A stretch of DNA of 35,402 nucleotides from VEQN01 sp036405975 (GTDB lineage Bacteria > Patescibacteriota > Minisyncoccia > Phycocordibacterales > CAIZLB01): assembly GCA_036405975.1 (NCBI GenBank), contig DASWWM010000002.1, forward strand, positions 1 through 35,402, given 5' to 3'. Made by a program: the position numbers and the translations under genes. A model generated the notes under the pieces. The model saw only the letters and a program-made list of their open reading frames with translations. It was not told the origin of the DNA and made no database searches. Numbering within the stretch: position 1 is the stretch's first letter; the number at the start of each line of letters is the position of its first letter. This document shows, one piece after another, positions 8,662-16,939 of this stretch.

Positions 8662-9927
8662 CTAGTTTGCGGGAACCGAAGAAGTCGCAGTTCCAGATGA
8701 GGCAGGAGTCGTTGACGCAGTGCTTGAAGCCATGTCAGGTGTCGTGCTTGCAGTAGAGGAAGCGGTTGAAGATGCCGCGGCCGCAGATACGGAGAGAATG
8801 AGTTCTGAAGACGAAGTCGAAAGCGGCGTGATTCCGAAAGACGCAGCGGAGATTGCTGCCCGAGCGGTTGCGCTTTTGAGCGAGCCGTCCACCGTAAGGT
8901 CAGTCGCGATGAGAATTTCAGCATCAGTAGCGTATTGGAATGCGGACTGCGTAAGGGTCAATGCTTCAGGATAGAAAGACTTGGCGAGCTTGTCAGATGC
9001 GAATGAGACGAGTCTCGTTGCTTCGGCAAGATAGAGTCGAGACGTCGACGCCGTTGAGGCGCTGATCGAAGAGCTTCCGACAAGTGCCTTGATGTCGGCA
9101 AGCTTTGTCTTCACTTCGCCAAGCCGGAGCTCGATTTTTGCCTTGCTGTCAGAATTTGCAGCCAGAACAACTTCCTTTGCCTGTAGGTCATTTCGGGCGA
9201 AAGTCGTAGTGGCGATCTCGGTCTTGAGGGCAAAGATCAGATTGTCGATCTGAGCGATATGAGCGGAGCTTGAAGAAGCCTGGTCATCTGAGATCTTTTC
9301 GAGAATGAGCTCATGGGTTCGGAGCGATGACTCGAAGTTTACAGCCACCTCCTGCGCAGCCCGGAGGTTGTTAGTAGAAACGAGCGATGCGACCTGGAAC
9401 TTTACCTGGTCAGCCTGCCTGCTCAGCTGCCGCTTGATGATTTCACTTGTTTGGATATTCAATCGGCCGTTCTGAGAAAGCACCGCAGCCTCCTTGAGTC
9501 GCCTGTCAGTCGCTTCGACGGCGAACTTCGCCTTCGCTTCAGGAGTAATTGCAACGAATGACTTTACTGATTCATTGACATTAACCTTGAGCGAATAGAG
9601 AGTGTCACCCGGAAGTGCACCTTCGGCGGCAAGAGAAACGCCGCCTGTTGCGATAAGCACGAAAAGCATGGCCACAGAAGGGATGAACTTCTTCTGTGCG
9701 ATGTACTGATACCAAACCGGGTACAGGTTTGACTTGACCTTCTTGGCAATGACCTCGGTTGCCGAAATCGGGGACGGAATAAGGTCTGCCTTTGACTCGA
9801 AGACAAAGTTCGATTCCATTTTTTCGACAGTCTCAAATACCCGACTGAGAACGTCGGACTTTTCTTCCCGAGTCATCTTTACTGACTTGAGATCTTCTAT
9901 GAGATTGTGGAATTTATTATCGATCAT
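8662..9927 (-). CDS. DUF5667 membrane protein, possible partner of the sigma factor
   Basis: 421 aa from the ATG at 9925-9927. A cytoplasmic region of about 80 residues precedes a transmembrane helix (about 83-101, SVAMLFVLIATGGVSLA). The DUF5667 signature ALPGDTLYSLKVNVNESVKSF follows, then an alpha-helical extracytoplasmic region and a low-complexity Ala/Ser/Thr tail (ASSTASSTASTTP). Its start overlaps the sigma gene stop by 11 nt. That coupling and the one-helix topology suggest an anti-sigma or sensor role, although no zinc-finger motif of a classical anti-sigma is visible. The longer frame to 9999 lies inside the sigma gene and is rejected. Confidence 0.85.
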   Translation of the reverse strand: MIDNKFHNLIEDLKSVKMTREEKSDVLSRVFETVEKMESNFVFESKADLIPSPISATEVIAKKVKSNLYPVWYQYIAQKKFIPSVAMLFVLIATGGVSLAAEGALPGDTLYSLKVNVNESVKSFVAITPEAKAKFAVEATDRRLKEAAVLSQNGRLNIQTSEIIKRQLSRQADQVKFQVASLVSTNNLRAAQEVAVNFESSLRTHELILEKISDDQASSSSAHIAQIDNLIFALKTEIATTTFARNDLQAKEVVLAANSDSKAKIELRLGEVKTKLADIKALVGSSSISASTASTSRLYLAEATRLVSFASDKLAKSFYPEALTLTQSAFQYATDAEILIATDLTVDGSLKSATARAAISAASFGITPLSTSSSELILSVSAAAASSTASSTASTTPDMASSTASTTPASSGTATSSVPAN

Positions 9928-10441
9928 TGTTTTCAAATAGGTCGAGGAGCTCCTTATGGGCGCGGTGGAGCTTGACTGAGATAGTGTTTTCCCGCTCATC
10001 GAGAATCTCGGCTATCTCTTTCACAGTCAGCTCGTCGACGTACCGCATGAGGACGATGTCCCGGGTCCGCTCTTCGAGCTTATGCACCAAAGCCAACGCC
10101 GTCTGGCTGTCCACACTCCGCACCAGTCGGTGCTGCGTGTCGAGGTCAGCCGGCTCAAACCCTTCATCGGCAAGAGAATCGAGGGAAACCTCCTTCTTTT
10201 TGCGGTAGTGGTCAATGATGGCATTCGTGGCAATCCTGAACAGGAAAGCCTTGGGGCTGTCGACCTTGCCATCCGTTGCGACGTATTCCCAGTACCTTAC
10301 GAAGGTGTCCTGGACGACGTCTTTGGCTTTTTCCCTGTCAGAGAGCTTGTAGAACGAGTACCTGAAGAGGGCATCTGAATGCTCCTGGTACGTCTGGTGA
10401 AAGTCCTTTTTAAGATTTTCGTACTGTTTTCTGTTCTGCAT
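9917..10441 (-). CDS. ECF-type RNA polymerase sigma-70 family factor
   Basis: 174 aa. Region 2 covers about residues 15-85 (DALFRYSFYKLSDREKAKDVVQDTFVRYWEY, then AFLFRIATNAIIDHYRKKK). Region 4 covers about 115-165 (RTRDIVLMRYVDELTVKEIAEILDERENTISVKLHRAHKEL), a helix-turn-helix for -35 recognition. Regions 1 and 3 are absent, as in ECF factors. It overlaps the DUF5667 gene and is divergent from mltG across 55 bp, so it may control the neighbouring envelope genes. Confidence 0.93.
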   Translation of the reverse strand: MQNRKQYENLKKDFHQTYQEHSDALFRYSFYKLSDREKAKDVVQDTFVRYWEYVATDGKVDSPKAFLFRIATNAIIDHYRKKKEVSLDSLADEGFEPADLDTQHRLVRSVDSQTALALVHKLEERTRDIVLMRYVDELTVKEIAEILDERENTISVKLHRAHKELLDLFENNDR

Positions 10442-10482
10442 AGCTAATGACGGAAAAAACTCGCGTTTATTACATCATGTCA

Positions 10483-10488
10483 TATAAT
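10483..10488 (+). promoter_or_regulatory. Leaderless-type -10 box (TATAAT) of mltG
   Basis: A perfect TATAAT ends 8 nt before the mltG ATG. No good -35 is seen at 17 nt. Confidence 0.6.
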
Positions 10489-10496
10489 AGTAGCAT

Positions 10497-11366
10497 ATGA
10501 AGCACCAAAGGGTAACAAGAAATAGGCAGAGAAGCCGGAAAATAAGGCTCTATACCCTTCTGTCAATATTCGCCTTCTCGCTTCTGATCGGCGGTTCAAG
10601 CATCTATATTTCAAAAAACTTCGACATCAGCCCCCTTGCCTTCTACTCCAACCTAGCAAACCCAAATATGCGATACGTGACTATCCCTGCCGGCATGCGA
10701 AAAGAGCAGATCGCCCAGAAGTTCGGCGAGGCCCTTTCCTGGGACCAGAAGGAAATCGAGAAATTCATAAAAACTGGCCCGGTGGACGAGGAACGAGGGC
10801 TCCTTGATGGCTATTTCATGCCAGGCTCATACTGGGTAAACCTGACGGACAAAGGCGATGACGTAGCCATCATGATGATGAAGAATTTCAATAAGGTTAT
10901 CGGCGAGAAAGTCCTAGCCGTGCAAGGTACCCAGAAAAAGAATGCCGCGGGCAATAAGATCAACCTCGATACGGCCGTGCGGATCGCCTCCCTGCTTCAA
11001 AAAGAAGCCGCCGGAGGAAAAGATGCCCGAATCATCTCAGGCATTATCTGGAACAGGCTTTTCAGCGGTATGACGCTCGATATCGACGCCACGCTTCAGT
11101 ATGCAAAAGGCACGGAGGAGAATTGGTGGCCAAAGCCTCGAAGCGAGGACAAGTACATTGACTCCCCTTTCAATACGTACAGAAACAAAGGTCTTCCTCC
11201 AACGGCTATCGCCAATCCAAGCTGGAGCATGATAGAAGCGGCTCTTAACCCTCAACAGACAGACTGCGTCTTCTATATTCATGACAATAACCGCGGTTTC
11301 CACTGCACGAAGACATACGAGGCACATAAGCAGAATGTGCAGCGATACCTAGTCGGAAAGAGATAG
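10497..11366 (+). CDS. mltG: Endolytic transglycosylase MltG (YceG-like)
   Basis: 289 aa membrane-anchored enzyme that cleaves nascent peptidoglycan and ends glycan strand growth. The basic N-terminus is followed by one transmembrane helix (about 20-38). A LysM-like part covers about 59-95 (YVTIPAGMRKEQIAQKF). The catalytic Glu is E170 in ASLLQKEA, and the family blocks DIDATLQYA and DSPFNTYRNKGLPPTAIANP follow. It is shorter than E. coli MltG (340 aa). It is divergent from the sigma factor gene and convergent with nrdB, with the hairpin element 11410-11543 in between. Confidence 0.95.
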   Translation: MKHQRVTRNRQRSRKIRLYTLLSIFAFSLLIGGSSIYISKNFDISPLAFYSNLANPNMRYVTIPAGMRKEQIAQKFGEALSWDQKEIEKFIKTGPVDEERGLLDGYFMPGSYWVNLTDKGDDVAIMMMKNFNKVIGEKVLAVQGTQKKNAAGNKINLDTAVRIASLLQKEAAGGKDARIISGIIWNRLFSGMTLDIDATLQYAKGTEENWWPKPRSEDKYIDSPFNTYRNKGLPPTAIANPSWSMIEAALNPQQTDCVFYIHDNNRGFHCTKTYEAHKQNVQRYLVGKR

Positions 11367-11409
11367 CAAGCAGACCATGTGTCTGGCAAGGCCGCCGGCA
11401 TGACGGAAG

Positions 11410-11543
11410 AATATAAAATGCCCACGACTAGCGAGGCTCGACGGAGCGAGCACTACAAGGGCACTTCTGATTTGATGAATCAAATCAAGTCGCTCAAGGA
11501 ATTTTCCAGTGGGAAAATATCCGTGTCGTGGGCATTTTATATT
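11410..11543. other. 134-bp nested hairpin element (four-way-junction-like)
   Basis: A perfect 19-bp inverted repeat closes the element: AATATAAAATGCCCACGAC at 11410-11428 pairs with 11525-11543. Inside are three hairpins. The first is GCTCG (11436-11440) with CGAGC (11447-11451). The second is TGATTTGA (11468-11475) with TCAAATCA (11480-11487). The third is GGA-ATTTTCC (11498-11507) with GGAAAAT-A-TCC (11512-11522, one bulge). It begins 43 nt after the mltG stop and ends 6 nt before the nrdB stop codon complement. It could be an oversized bidirectional terminator, a structured RNA, or a small palindromic repeat. The AATATAAAA/TTTTATATT stem base recurs in the tRNA-Ala terminator (27071-27109). 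Confidence 0.7.
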
Positions 11544-11549
11544 TTGCAG

Positions 11550-12554
11550 TTATGCTGTCGGCTTGTCAGTAGCCTCGTTATGAGCCTTCGTGTCCACTTC
11601 GTATGTCGTGTTCTGAGCCTCAAAGAAGTTCACGAGCTCGTATACGTCAGTGGCTGTGGCCATCCATTTTGCAGGGTTTGCCGCATTGAAATGCTTCTCG
11701 AGACCGAGCTCTTCGAGCCGTCGGTCAGCGACGTACTGCACGTACTGGTTCACGTAGTCCGCATTGAGTCCTAGGATACCGTTCGGGAAAAGCTCCTTGT
11801 TGTACTCGATTTCGCAGTTTACCCCCTCGATAACGATGTTTCGGATTTCTTCCGCGAACTCAGGAGTAAGAAGATCAGGATTTTCCTCGAGAACCGTATG
11901 GATGAGGTTCATTCCGAACTTGAGATGAAGGCTTTCGTCTCGGAGTACCCAGTTGATCATTGAGGCGAAGTTTCGAAGCTGATTTCGCTGTCGGAACGAC
12001 ATCACCACCATGAATCCGCTATAGAACCAGATGCCTTCCATCACCAAGTTTGTCGCAACAAGGTTTCGAACGAAATCCTTCTTCCCTTCCGTAGTCTCGA
12101 TGTCGAGCTGATCCTCAGTCATTCGCTTGAGATACTTCTCGATGAATGCCTCCTTATTGATCATGGACTGCGTCTGAAGGTGGTTATTGTACACCTTCTC
12201 CTTATTGAACGGGAATGTCTCAAGCACGTACTCAAATGATACGCAGTGGTTCGCTTCTTCCCACATCCACTTGGCGAGGAACAAGTGAGCCTCAGGTGAC
12301 TTGAGGTATGGATAGATTCCGAGAGCGATAGACCTGTTCACGATAAGCTCAGCCGGATTGAAGAATGACATGACGAACTCAACGGCATGCCGCTCGTCCT
12401 CAGTCATCTTGGCGAAGTCCTGGAGGTCTTCCTTGAGCGCGATTTCATGCGGGAACCATGTATTTCGCACCGCTTGGTTATAAAGCTCGTACGCCCATTT
12501 GTACTTGATAGGATGGAGCGTTGTGTCTGTTGGTGATGGTTTTCCTACGATCAT
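11550..12554 (-). CDS. nrdB: Ribonucleotide reductase small subunit, class Ic (Phe-containing R2c)
   Basis: 334 aa; it generates the oxidant that starts NDP reduction in NrdA. Metal ligands by motif are E69 (FFNPAEL), E100 and H103 (WEEANHCVSF), E173 (NLVMEGIW), E207 and H210 (RDESLH). The radical-site Tyr of class Ia (Y122 in E. coli) is Phe here (F107), and the first ligand is Glu rather than Asp. All spacings equal those recalled for Chlamydia trachomatis R2 (E89, E120, H123, F127, E193, E227, H230) with a constant offset of 20. The tail Tyr (Y318, chlamydial Y338) also fits. This predicts a Mn/Fe cofactor without a tyrosyl radical. It lies 58 nt after nrdA. Confidence 0.95.
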   Translation of the reverse strand: MIVGKPSPTDTTLHPIKYKWAYELYNQAVRNTWFPHEIALKEDLQDFAKMTEDERHAVEFVMSFFNPAELIVNRSIALGIYPYLKSPEAHLFLAKWMWEEANHCVSFEYVLETFPFNKEKVYNNHLQTQSMINKEAFIEKYLKRMTEDQLDIETTEGKKDFVRNLVATNLVMEGIWFYSGFMVVMSFRQRNQLRNFASMINWVLRDESLHLKFGMNLIHTVLEENPDLLTPEFAEEIRNIVIEGVNCEIEYNKELFPNGILGLNADYVNQYVQYVADRRLEELGLEKHFNAANPAKWMATATDVYELVNFFEAQNTTYEVDTKAHNEATDKPTA

Positions 12555-12612
12555 GGTCTTTCTGTTAGTTCTTGTATAAGTTTTGATAATTTACTGAGCG
12601 ATTCTTAGGCTT

Positions 12613-15303
12613 CTACTGGCAGCCGTCGCATACGTTCGCTTCGGCCGGATCGACTCCGAAGTCTCGAGGGTCGATGACGTTTGGCCGTGCCTTTGCAATA
12701 GTGGCAGCCGTTCCCGATGCAGGGCTGATTGTAGCCTCAAGATCAACCGTAATGGCTGACGTTGAAGGGTCTACATGAGCAGATGCCTGTACGCTGGCCA
12801 CATTGCTGCCAGAGCCGGTTTCCTGGACGACTGACATAAGAGCCGGTTCTGCTACCGTTGCCGCCACAGGGGCAGCAGAGGCCATTCTGAGGGCCCCGAA
12901 GCCCTTCTTTCCAAGCTGCTGAGCTTTGTTCACGCTCACTGTGCTCTGCTCGGCATTGTGCTGAGGCTTCATATGGAGATAGTACGTAGACTTGAGCCCC
13001 TTCTTCCATGCCGTGCTGTAGATATGGATAAGCTGGTTGATGTCCCGCGTCTCAAGGTACATATTTCGAGACAGCGCCTGGTCAACCCACTTCTGGGCTC
13101 GAGCCGCCATTTCGATAACTGCATACGGAGAAACTGCAAATGAAGTCTTGTATACATTCTTGATCTTCTCAGGAATCTCATCGATGAACTCGATGTCGCC
13201 TCGGCTCTCGATGATCTTGCCTTTTACCTTCTCCCAGATGCCAAGGGCCTCAAGGTCATGCACGAGGTTATGGTTGATATCGAGGTACTTTCCAGAGAAC
13301 TTGTTTCGAGAGAATGCCTGGGCGAACCGAACGTCAATTCCAGGAACAGTCCCCGCAAGAAGTCCGATGTTTGCATTAGGAGCAACGGCCATAAGAGTGG
13401 CGTTTCGCATCCCCTTCTTTACCTTTTCTCGAAGCGTATCCCAGTTGAGATCCGTGCTGTATCGCTCTTTAGTCACGAGCAATGGCTCGCCTCGCTCAGC
13501 CTCAAGCCGTGAAATGCTATCGAATGGAACAAATCCTTTAGACCACATTGAGCCCTCGAAGTGCTGGTACGAACCTCGCTCTTCAGCAAGCTTCGCGCTC
13601 TCGTCGATTGCCATATAGCTGATGAACTCGAAGATCTGGTCAGTAAGATTGAATGCTTCCTCGCTATCATATGCATGACCCATCTTCTCAAAAAGGTCTG
13701 AGAAGCCCATCACGCCAAGGCCGACCGCTCGGTTTTCAGAGTCTGACTTTGCAGCTTCCTTAACAGGCGGCTTGTTTATGTCCACGAGGTTGTCGAGCTG
13801 TCGGATGGCGAGCCGAGTCGTCTTCTCAAGGTCAGCCCAGTCAATTTCCTTATGAACAACGCCCTTTCCTCCAAGGTCAGTCGTTGTCTTCTCCTTGAGG
13901 TGCGCAACGATGTTAAGAGATGCAAGGTTACATACAGCGATATTGTCCTTGTCCTGCGGAAGGCAGATCTCGGTGCAAAGATTCGACATGTGGATCGTGC
14001 CCGTATTGTTGTTAAGAGCTCGAACATTGATCGTATCCTTCCATGTAAGCCATGGGTGAGAAGTCGTCTGAAGAGATACGAGCATCTGTCGGTAGAGCTC
14101 CTCGGCAGGCATTTTCTTCCACATTTTCATCTTTCCAGCTTCAGCCATCTCGACGTACTCAGCATACCGCTTGCTGAACTCCTTTCCGTAAAGCTCGTTA
14201 AGGTCGGGAGTTTCCTTCGGATCGAAGAAATACCACTGTTCGCTTCGTGCCACTCGCTGCATGAATTCATCTGAAATGTACGCAGCTGTATTGGCCGTTC
14301 GCATTCGAACATAGTCGTCTCCTGCATTGTGTCTCCAGTGGATGTAGTCCGGGAAGTCATAGTGCCAGTTCTCCATATAGAAGCAGAGGGCGCCCTTCTT
14401 CTTTCCTCCTCGCACAATGGCATGAATAGCCGTATCCATGATCTTGGCAAATGGAGTCGGTCCGCTTGAAACCGTATTGCTTGAGTGAAGGATTGATCCA
14501 GTCGCTCGAAGTTTCGTAAGAGATACGCCAATTCCTCCTGAACCCTTAGAGATGAGCATCACGTCTCCGACAGACTTTGCAATCTGATCCATACTGTCAT
14601 GAACTTCAAGAAGGTAGCAGTTCGAGAGGGTTGGATTCGGAGTTCCGGCCATGAGATTCGTAGACCCACCCGCAACGTACTTAAGCTGAGACATTCGGTC
14701 GTAGAACTCGATAGCCTGCGCAGTCGGATCCTTTTCATTGTACGAAAGACCCATGGCCACTCGCATGAAGAAGTACTGAGGAGCCTCCATCGGCTTCTGG
14801 TCAACGTCTTTGATCGAGTACCTGTGAAGGAATGTCGAGAGGCCGGAATACATGAAGAGCTCGTCTCGTTCGATCTTGAGAGCCTTCGAAAGCTTCTCGA
14901 GGTCATACTTCTCCTTCATGTCCGGATGAAGAAGCTTCTTGCCGATCGCATCGTTAACGTACGCAACGAATGATTTCTGATGCTTTGTCGCAAGGTCATC
15001 GTCGCTTTCCTTGTCGTAGTCACCGATAACCCGTCGGTAGACCGTCTTCAGAAGGAGTCGAGTGGCGATTTTGTCGTATCGGATGTCATCCTGGACGTTC
15101 TGAAGGGCAGCATTGATGGTTGCCTGGTCAAGTTCCTCAGTCGTGATGCCATCATAAAGAGTAAGCTGAGTTTCGCTGGCAATCTGCATTACGTAGCTCG
15201 CGGAATTACCTAAATCATGCGAGGCCCGGGCGATCGACTTGTTGATCTTGTCGGCGTTGAATAGCTCTTTAGTTCCGTCTTGCTTTGTAACTGTGATGTT
15301 CAT
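12613..15303 (-). CDS. nrdA: Ribonucleotide reductase large subunit, class I
   Basis: 896 aa. The N-terminal ATP-cone (about 1-90, MNITVTKQDGTKELFNADKI) gives allosteric activity control. Catalytic residues are visible: Cys in LSNCYLLEV and in AVCNLAS (the redox pair), and N-L-C-T-E-I (Asn, radical Cys, Glu). The C-terminus ends C-D-G-C-Q, the CxxC pair re-reduced by thioredoxin or glutaredoxin. Between the barrel and this tail is an unusually long Ala/Ser/Thr-rich linker of about 85 residues. It is followed by nrdB and pairs with its class Ic product. The upstream gap carries a perfect DnaA box and several palindromes. Confidence 0.97.
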   Translation of the reverse strand: MNITVTKQDGTKELFNADKINKSIARASHDLGNSASYVMQIASETQLTLYDGITTEELDQATINAALQNVQDDIRYDKIATRLLLKTVYRRVIGDYDKESDDDLATKHQKSFVAYVNDAIGKKLLHPDMKEKYDLEKLSKALKIERDELFMYSGLSTFLHRYSIKDVDQKPMEAPQYFFMRVAMGLSYNEKDPTAQAIEFYDRMSQLKYVAGGSTNLMAGTPNPTLSNCYLLEVHDSMDQIAKSVGDVMLISKGSGGIGVSLTKLRATGSILHSSNTVSSGPTPFAKIMDTAIHAIVRGGKKKGALCFYMENWHYDFPDYIHWRHNAGDDYVRMRTANTAAYISDEFMQRVARSEQWYFFDPKETPDLNELYGKEFSKRYAEYVEMAEAGKMKMWKKMPAEELYRQMLVSLQTTSHPWLTWKDTINVRALNNNTGTIHMSNLCTEICLPQDKDNIAVCNLASLNIVAHLKEKTTTDLGGKGVVHKEIDWADLEKTTRLAIRQLDNLVDINKPPVKEAAKSDSENRAVGLGVMGFSDLFEKMGHAYDSEEAFNLTDQIFEFISYMAIDESAKLAEERGSYQHFEGSMWSKGFVPFDSISRLEAERGEPLLVTKERYSTDLNWDTLREKVKKGMRNATLMAVAPNANIGLLAGTVPGIDVRFAQAFSRNKFSGKYLDINHNLVHDLEALGIWEKVKGKIIESRGDIEFIDEIPEKIKNVYKTSFAVSPYAVIEMAARAQKWVDQALSRNMYLETRDINQLIHIYSTAWKKGLKSTYYLHMKPQHNAEQSTVSVNKAQQLGKKGFGALRMASAAPVAATVAEPALMSVVQETGSGSNVASVQASAHVDPSTSAITVDLEATISPASGTAATIAKARPNVIDPRDFGVDPAEANVCDGCQ

Positions 15304-15651
15304 AATGCAGATCTTTTTTTAATGGTTTCCTTCTTTTAAATGAGCATGCGGGATGGGTTGGTCCGGTGCATGCAGCGAATACTCGATCAGTCTTCTCAAA
15401 AGCACATGTGCAGATTTGCATATGCGCTGATTGGTTAGTGAGTGATCTTGTACGCCAAATTTTACACCCGAACGACACACCTCGTCCTGTGGATAAGAGC
15501 CAGAAAGTGAACTCGGGCACACCTTGGAAATTCCGCAATGGCTGATGGCAGTTATGCGGCAAATTTAAAATATTTTTATAAAAATTTTACGAAAAATAAG
15601 GCGGCGGCAGAAAATTTGCATCAGTCAATTTGATTGACAAAAGATAAATGG
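15304..15651. other. Long gap upstream of nrdA: probable 5' leader and control region
   Basis: No credible gene lies here. On the nrdA side are short palindromes (GCATGC, TGCATGCA, GCACATGTGC, GCATATGC at about 15344-15430). In the middle is one DnaA-box 9-mer. At about 15565-15600 is an AT-rich tract, and at 15624-15638 an inverted repeat GTCAAT-TTG-ATTGAC. A TGTAAAAT extended -10 candidate on the minus strand lies near 15460. No NrdR-box pair was recognised. Confidence 0.5.
15488..15496 (-). promoter_or_regulatory. DnaA-box consensus 9-mer upstream of nrdA
   Basis: TGTGGATAA on the plus strand is a perfect TTATCCACA on the minus strand, about 185 nt upstream of the nrdA start. DnaA boxes regulate nrdAB in E. 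coli, so a link to replication control is plausible. Confidence 0.5.
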
Positions 15652-15694
15652 CAAATAAAGAAAGCCCTGCGGTGCCGAAGCGTCGCAGGGCTTT
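15652..15694 (-). terminator. Strong terminator of the ORFan at 15739
   Basis: A perfect 11-bp stem AAAGCCCTGCG (15661-15671) with CGCAGGGCTTT (15684-15694). On the minus strand it is followed by a T-rich run (TTTCTTTATTT). Confidence 0.85.
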
Positions 15695-15738
15695 GTGGAG
15701 TTCCAAGCCGTTCTCCGAGGCTTATGCACTTTCGATGA

Positions 15739-16740
15739 CTAAGGATCTATGCGAGGAGTCAGGACCCCGGAAAGATTGGTCCATCCATTTTTCATCGCGA
15801 TTGTCACCATGATTCGCTGCGTCTCCTCGATTCCTCTGCCGTTGATGCGGGCTCGGGGCATTCGATCGGTCAGGCACAACACTTCGCGCTGAATAGTGAA
15901 ATGATCAACCATGTCCCGGAACGAATCCTCATCCCAAGGAAGGTTCTCAAGCCAGGATGGATTCAGCCTGGATGCCAATCCAAACAAGTCGCGCCTTCTG
16001 CCTACGCTGACAGCCTTGTGAACCTTGTTCAGATGTCGAGTATCCTTGCCTTCTACATATTGATTTTCCTTGCGCAAATTCCAAGCTTTCTTGAAATACT
16101 CTGCAAGGAAAGATTCTGCATGACCGAAGGCCGACTCTGTCCGCTTCGCAATGGCCTCATTCCTTTTCCTCCTCATATGGTCCTGCAAAGGATCGCTGCT
16201 CGGGCAGAATTCCAATGTGAAATCGGGCTGGCTGAAATTCAGCTCGCCCTTTCTCCACCCCTCCCCCTCCTGCGGCCTGAAATAGGCCAGAAGATCGTCA
16301 AGGAAGGTCGCTGATTCAGCCAAATGATATATACCTTCTGTTTGGAAAAACCATTCATGCAGCATGAACCATGCCTCCTTGCGAAGGAGTGGCCAGGATG
16401 CATCAGTGCCGTACCACCGGAAACTCCGGTCCCCGGAACGCGAGAACTCCGAGAGTCCGTCAGCCAAAGGCATCAGAATCTCCCTAGCAACGATCAGTCT
16501 CTCGTCGAGGTTGATTCTCATATTCGGGACGGAGCGGATCATTCCGATGCGGTCCACCAAATTAGTCCGAGGATCCAGGAATCTTGTGACCCATTTCCGG
16601 AGATCGAATACGGACGGATTCTTTCCGCTTAGACGTCTTTCAATCGGCACATCGCTTGGGTGATACGGGACAGTGCCGACCGTTCGACCACCTTTGCTCA
16701 CGCTTTTGCGTACTTTCCTAGTGATTCTATTCTTAGCCAC
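15739..16740 (-). CDS. Hypothetical protein, ORFan with Shine-Dalgarno
   Basis: 333 aa, soluble. The N-terminus is very basic (MAKNRITRKVRKSVSKGGR), and the middle is Trp/Phe-rich (RWYGTDASWPLLRKEAWFMLHEWFF). No known family or motif is recognised. The ATG is fixed by an in-frame stop two codons upstream and by AGGAG 11 nt before it. Arginine codons are often AGG/CGG, unlike nrdAB. It has its own terminator. The basic start could mean nucleic-acid or ribosome contact, which is only a guess. Confidence 0.75.
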   Translation of the reverse strand: MAKNRITRKVRKSVSKGGRTVGTVPYHPSDVPIERRLSGKNPSVFDLRKWVTRFLDPRTNLVDRIGMIRSVPNMRINLDERLIVAREILMPLADGLSEFSRSGDRSFRWYGTDASWPLLRKEAWFMLHEWFFQTEGIYHLAESATFLDDLLAYFRPQEGEGWRKGELNFSQPDFTLEFCPSSDPLQDHMRRKRNEAIAKRTESAFGHAESFLAEYFKKAWNLRKENQYVEGKDTRHLNKVHKAVSVGRRRDLFGLASRLNPSWLENLPWDEDSFRDMVDHFTIQREVLCLTDRMPRARINGRGIEETQRIMVTIAMKNGWTNLSGVLTPRIDP

Positions 16741-16939
16741 GGCTTACCATTCTCCTGTTCTATTTGTTGTAGTTGAACTGTTCGAGGACGCTGCAATCCA
16801 GCCTCATCCTCCCAATATGACAAAGTCCTAAAGGGACCATGTCCCTATTTCGCGAAAATACTACACATAGTTACAGCCAAAGACAATGGGTCGCTTGCGC
16901 GGGCCAAAATCGTCTCAAAACCTTCTTTACTATGCCAAG
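16741..16939. other. Gap with leader of the ORFan and a hairpin after tspO
   Basis: AGGGAC-CAT-GTCCCT (16832-16846) is a 6-bp hairpin that may end the tspO transcript (weak T-run TTTAGG). On the minus strand TATTGGGAGGATGAGG (16806-16817 and flank) resembles the Shine-Dalgarno region of the gene at 17487. Only a 15-codon frame follows it, with no spacing between the SD-like site and the ATG. Confidence 0.35.

Noticed and set aside
15269..15562. Minus-strand open frame overlapping the nrdA start
   Set aside because: It overlaps nrdA in another frame, lacks a ribosome site, and its product has no coding character; the stretch fits a 5' leader better.
15488..15660. Replication origin (DnaA box plus AT-rich tract)
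   Set aside because: Only one DnaA box is present and no dnaA, dnaN or other origin-linked gene is in the window.
16760..16807. 15-codon leader peptide upstream of the ORFan at 15739
   Set aside because: Its SD-like GGGAGG touches the ATG with no spacing, so translation is doubtful; no amino-acid bias typical of attenuators.
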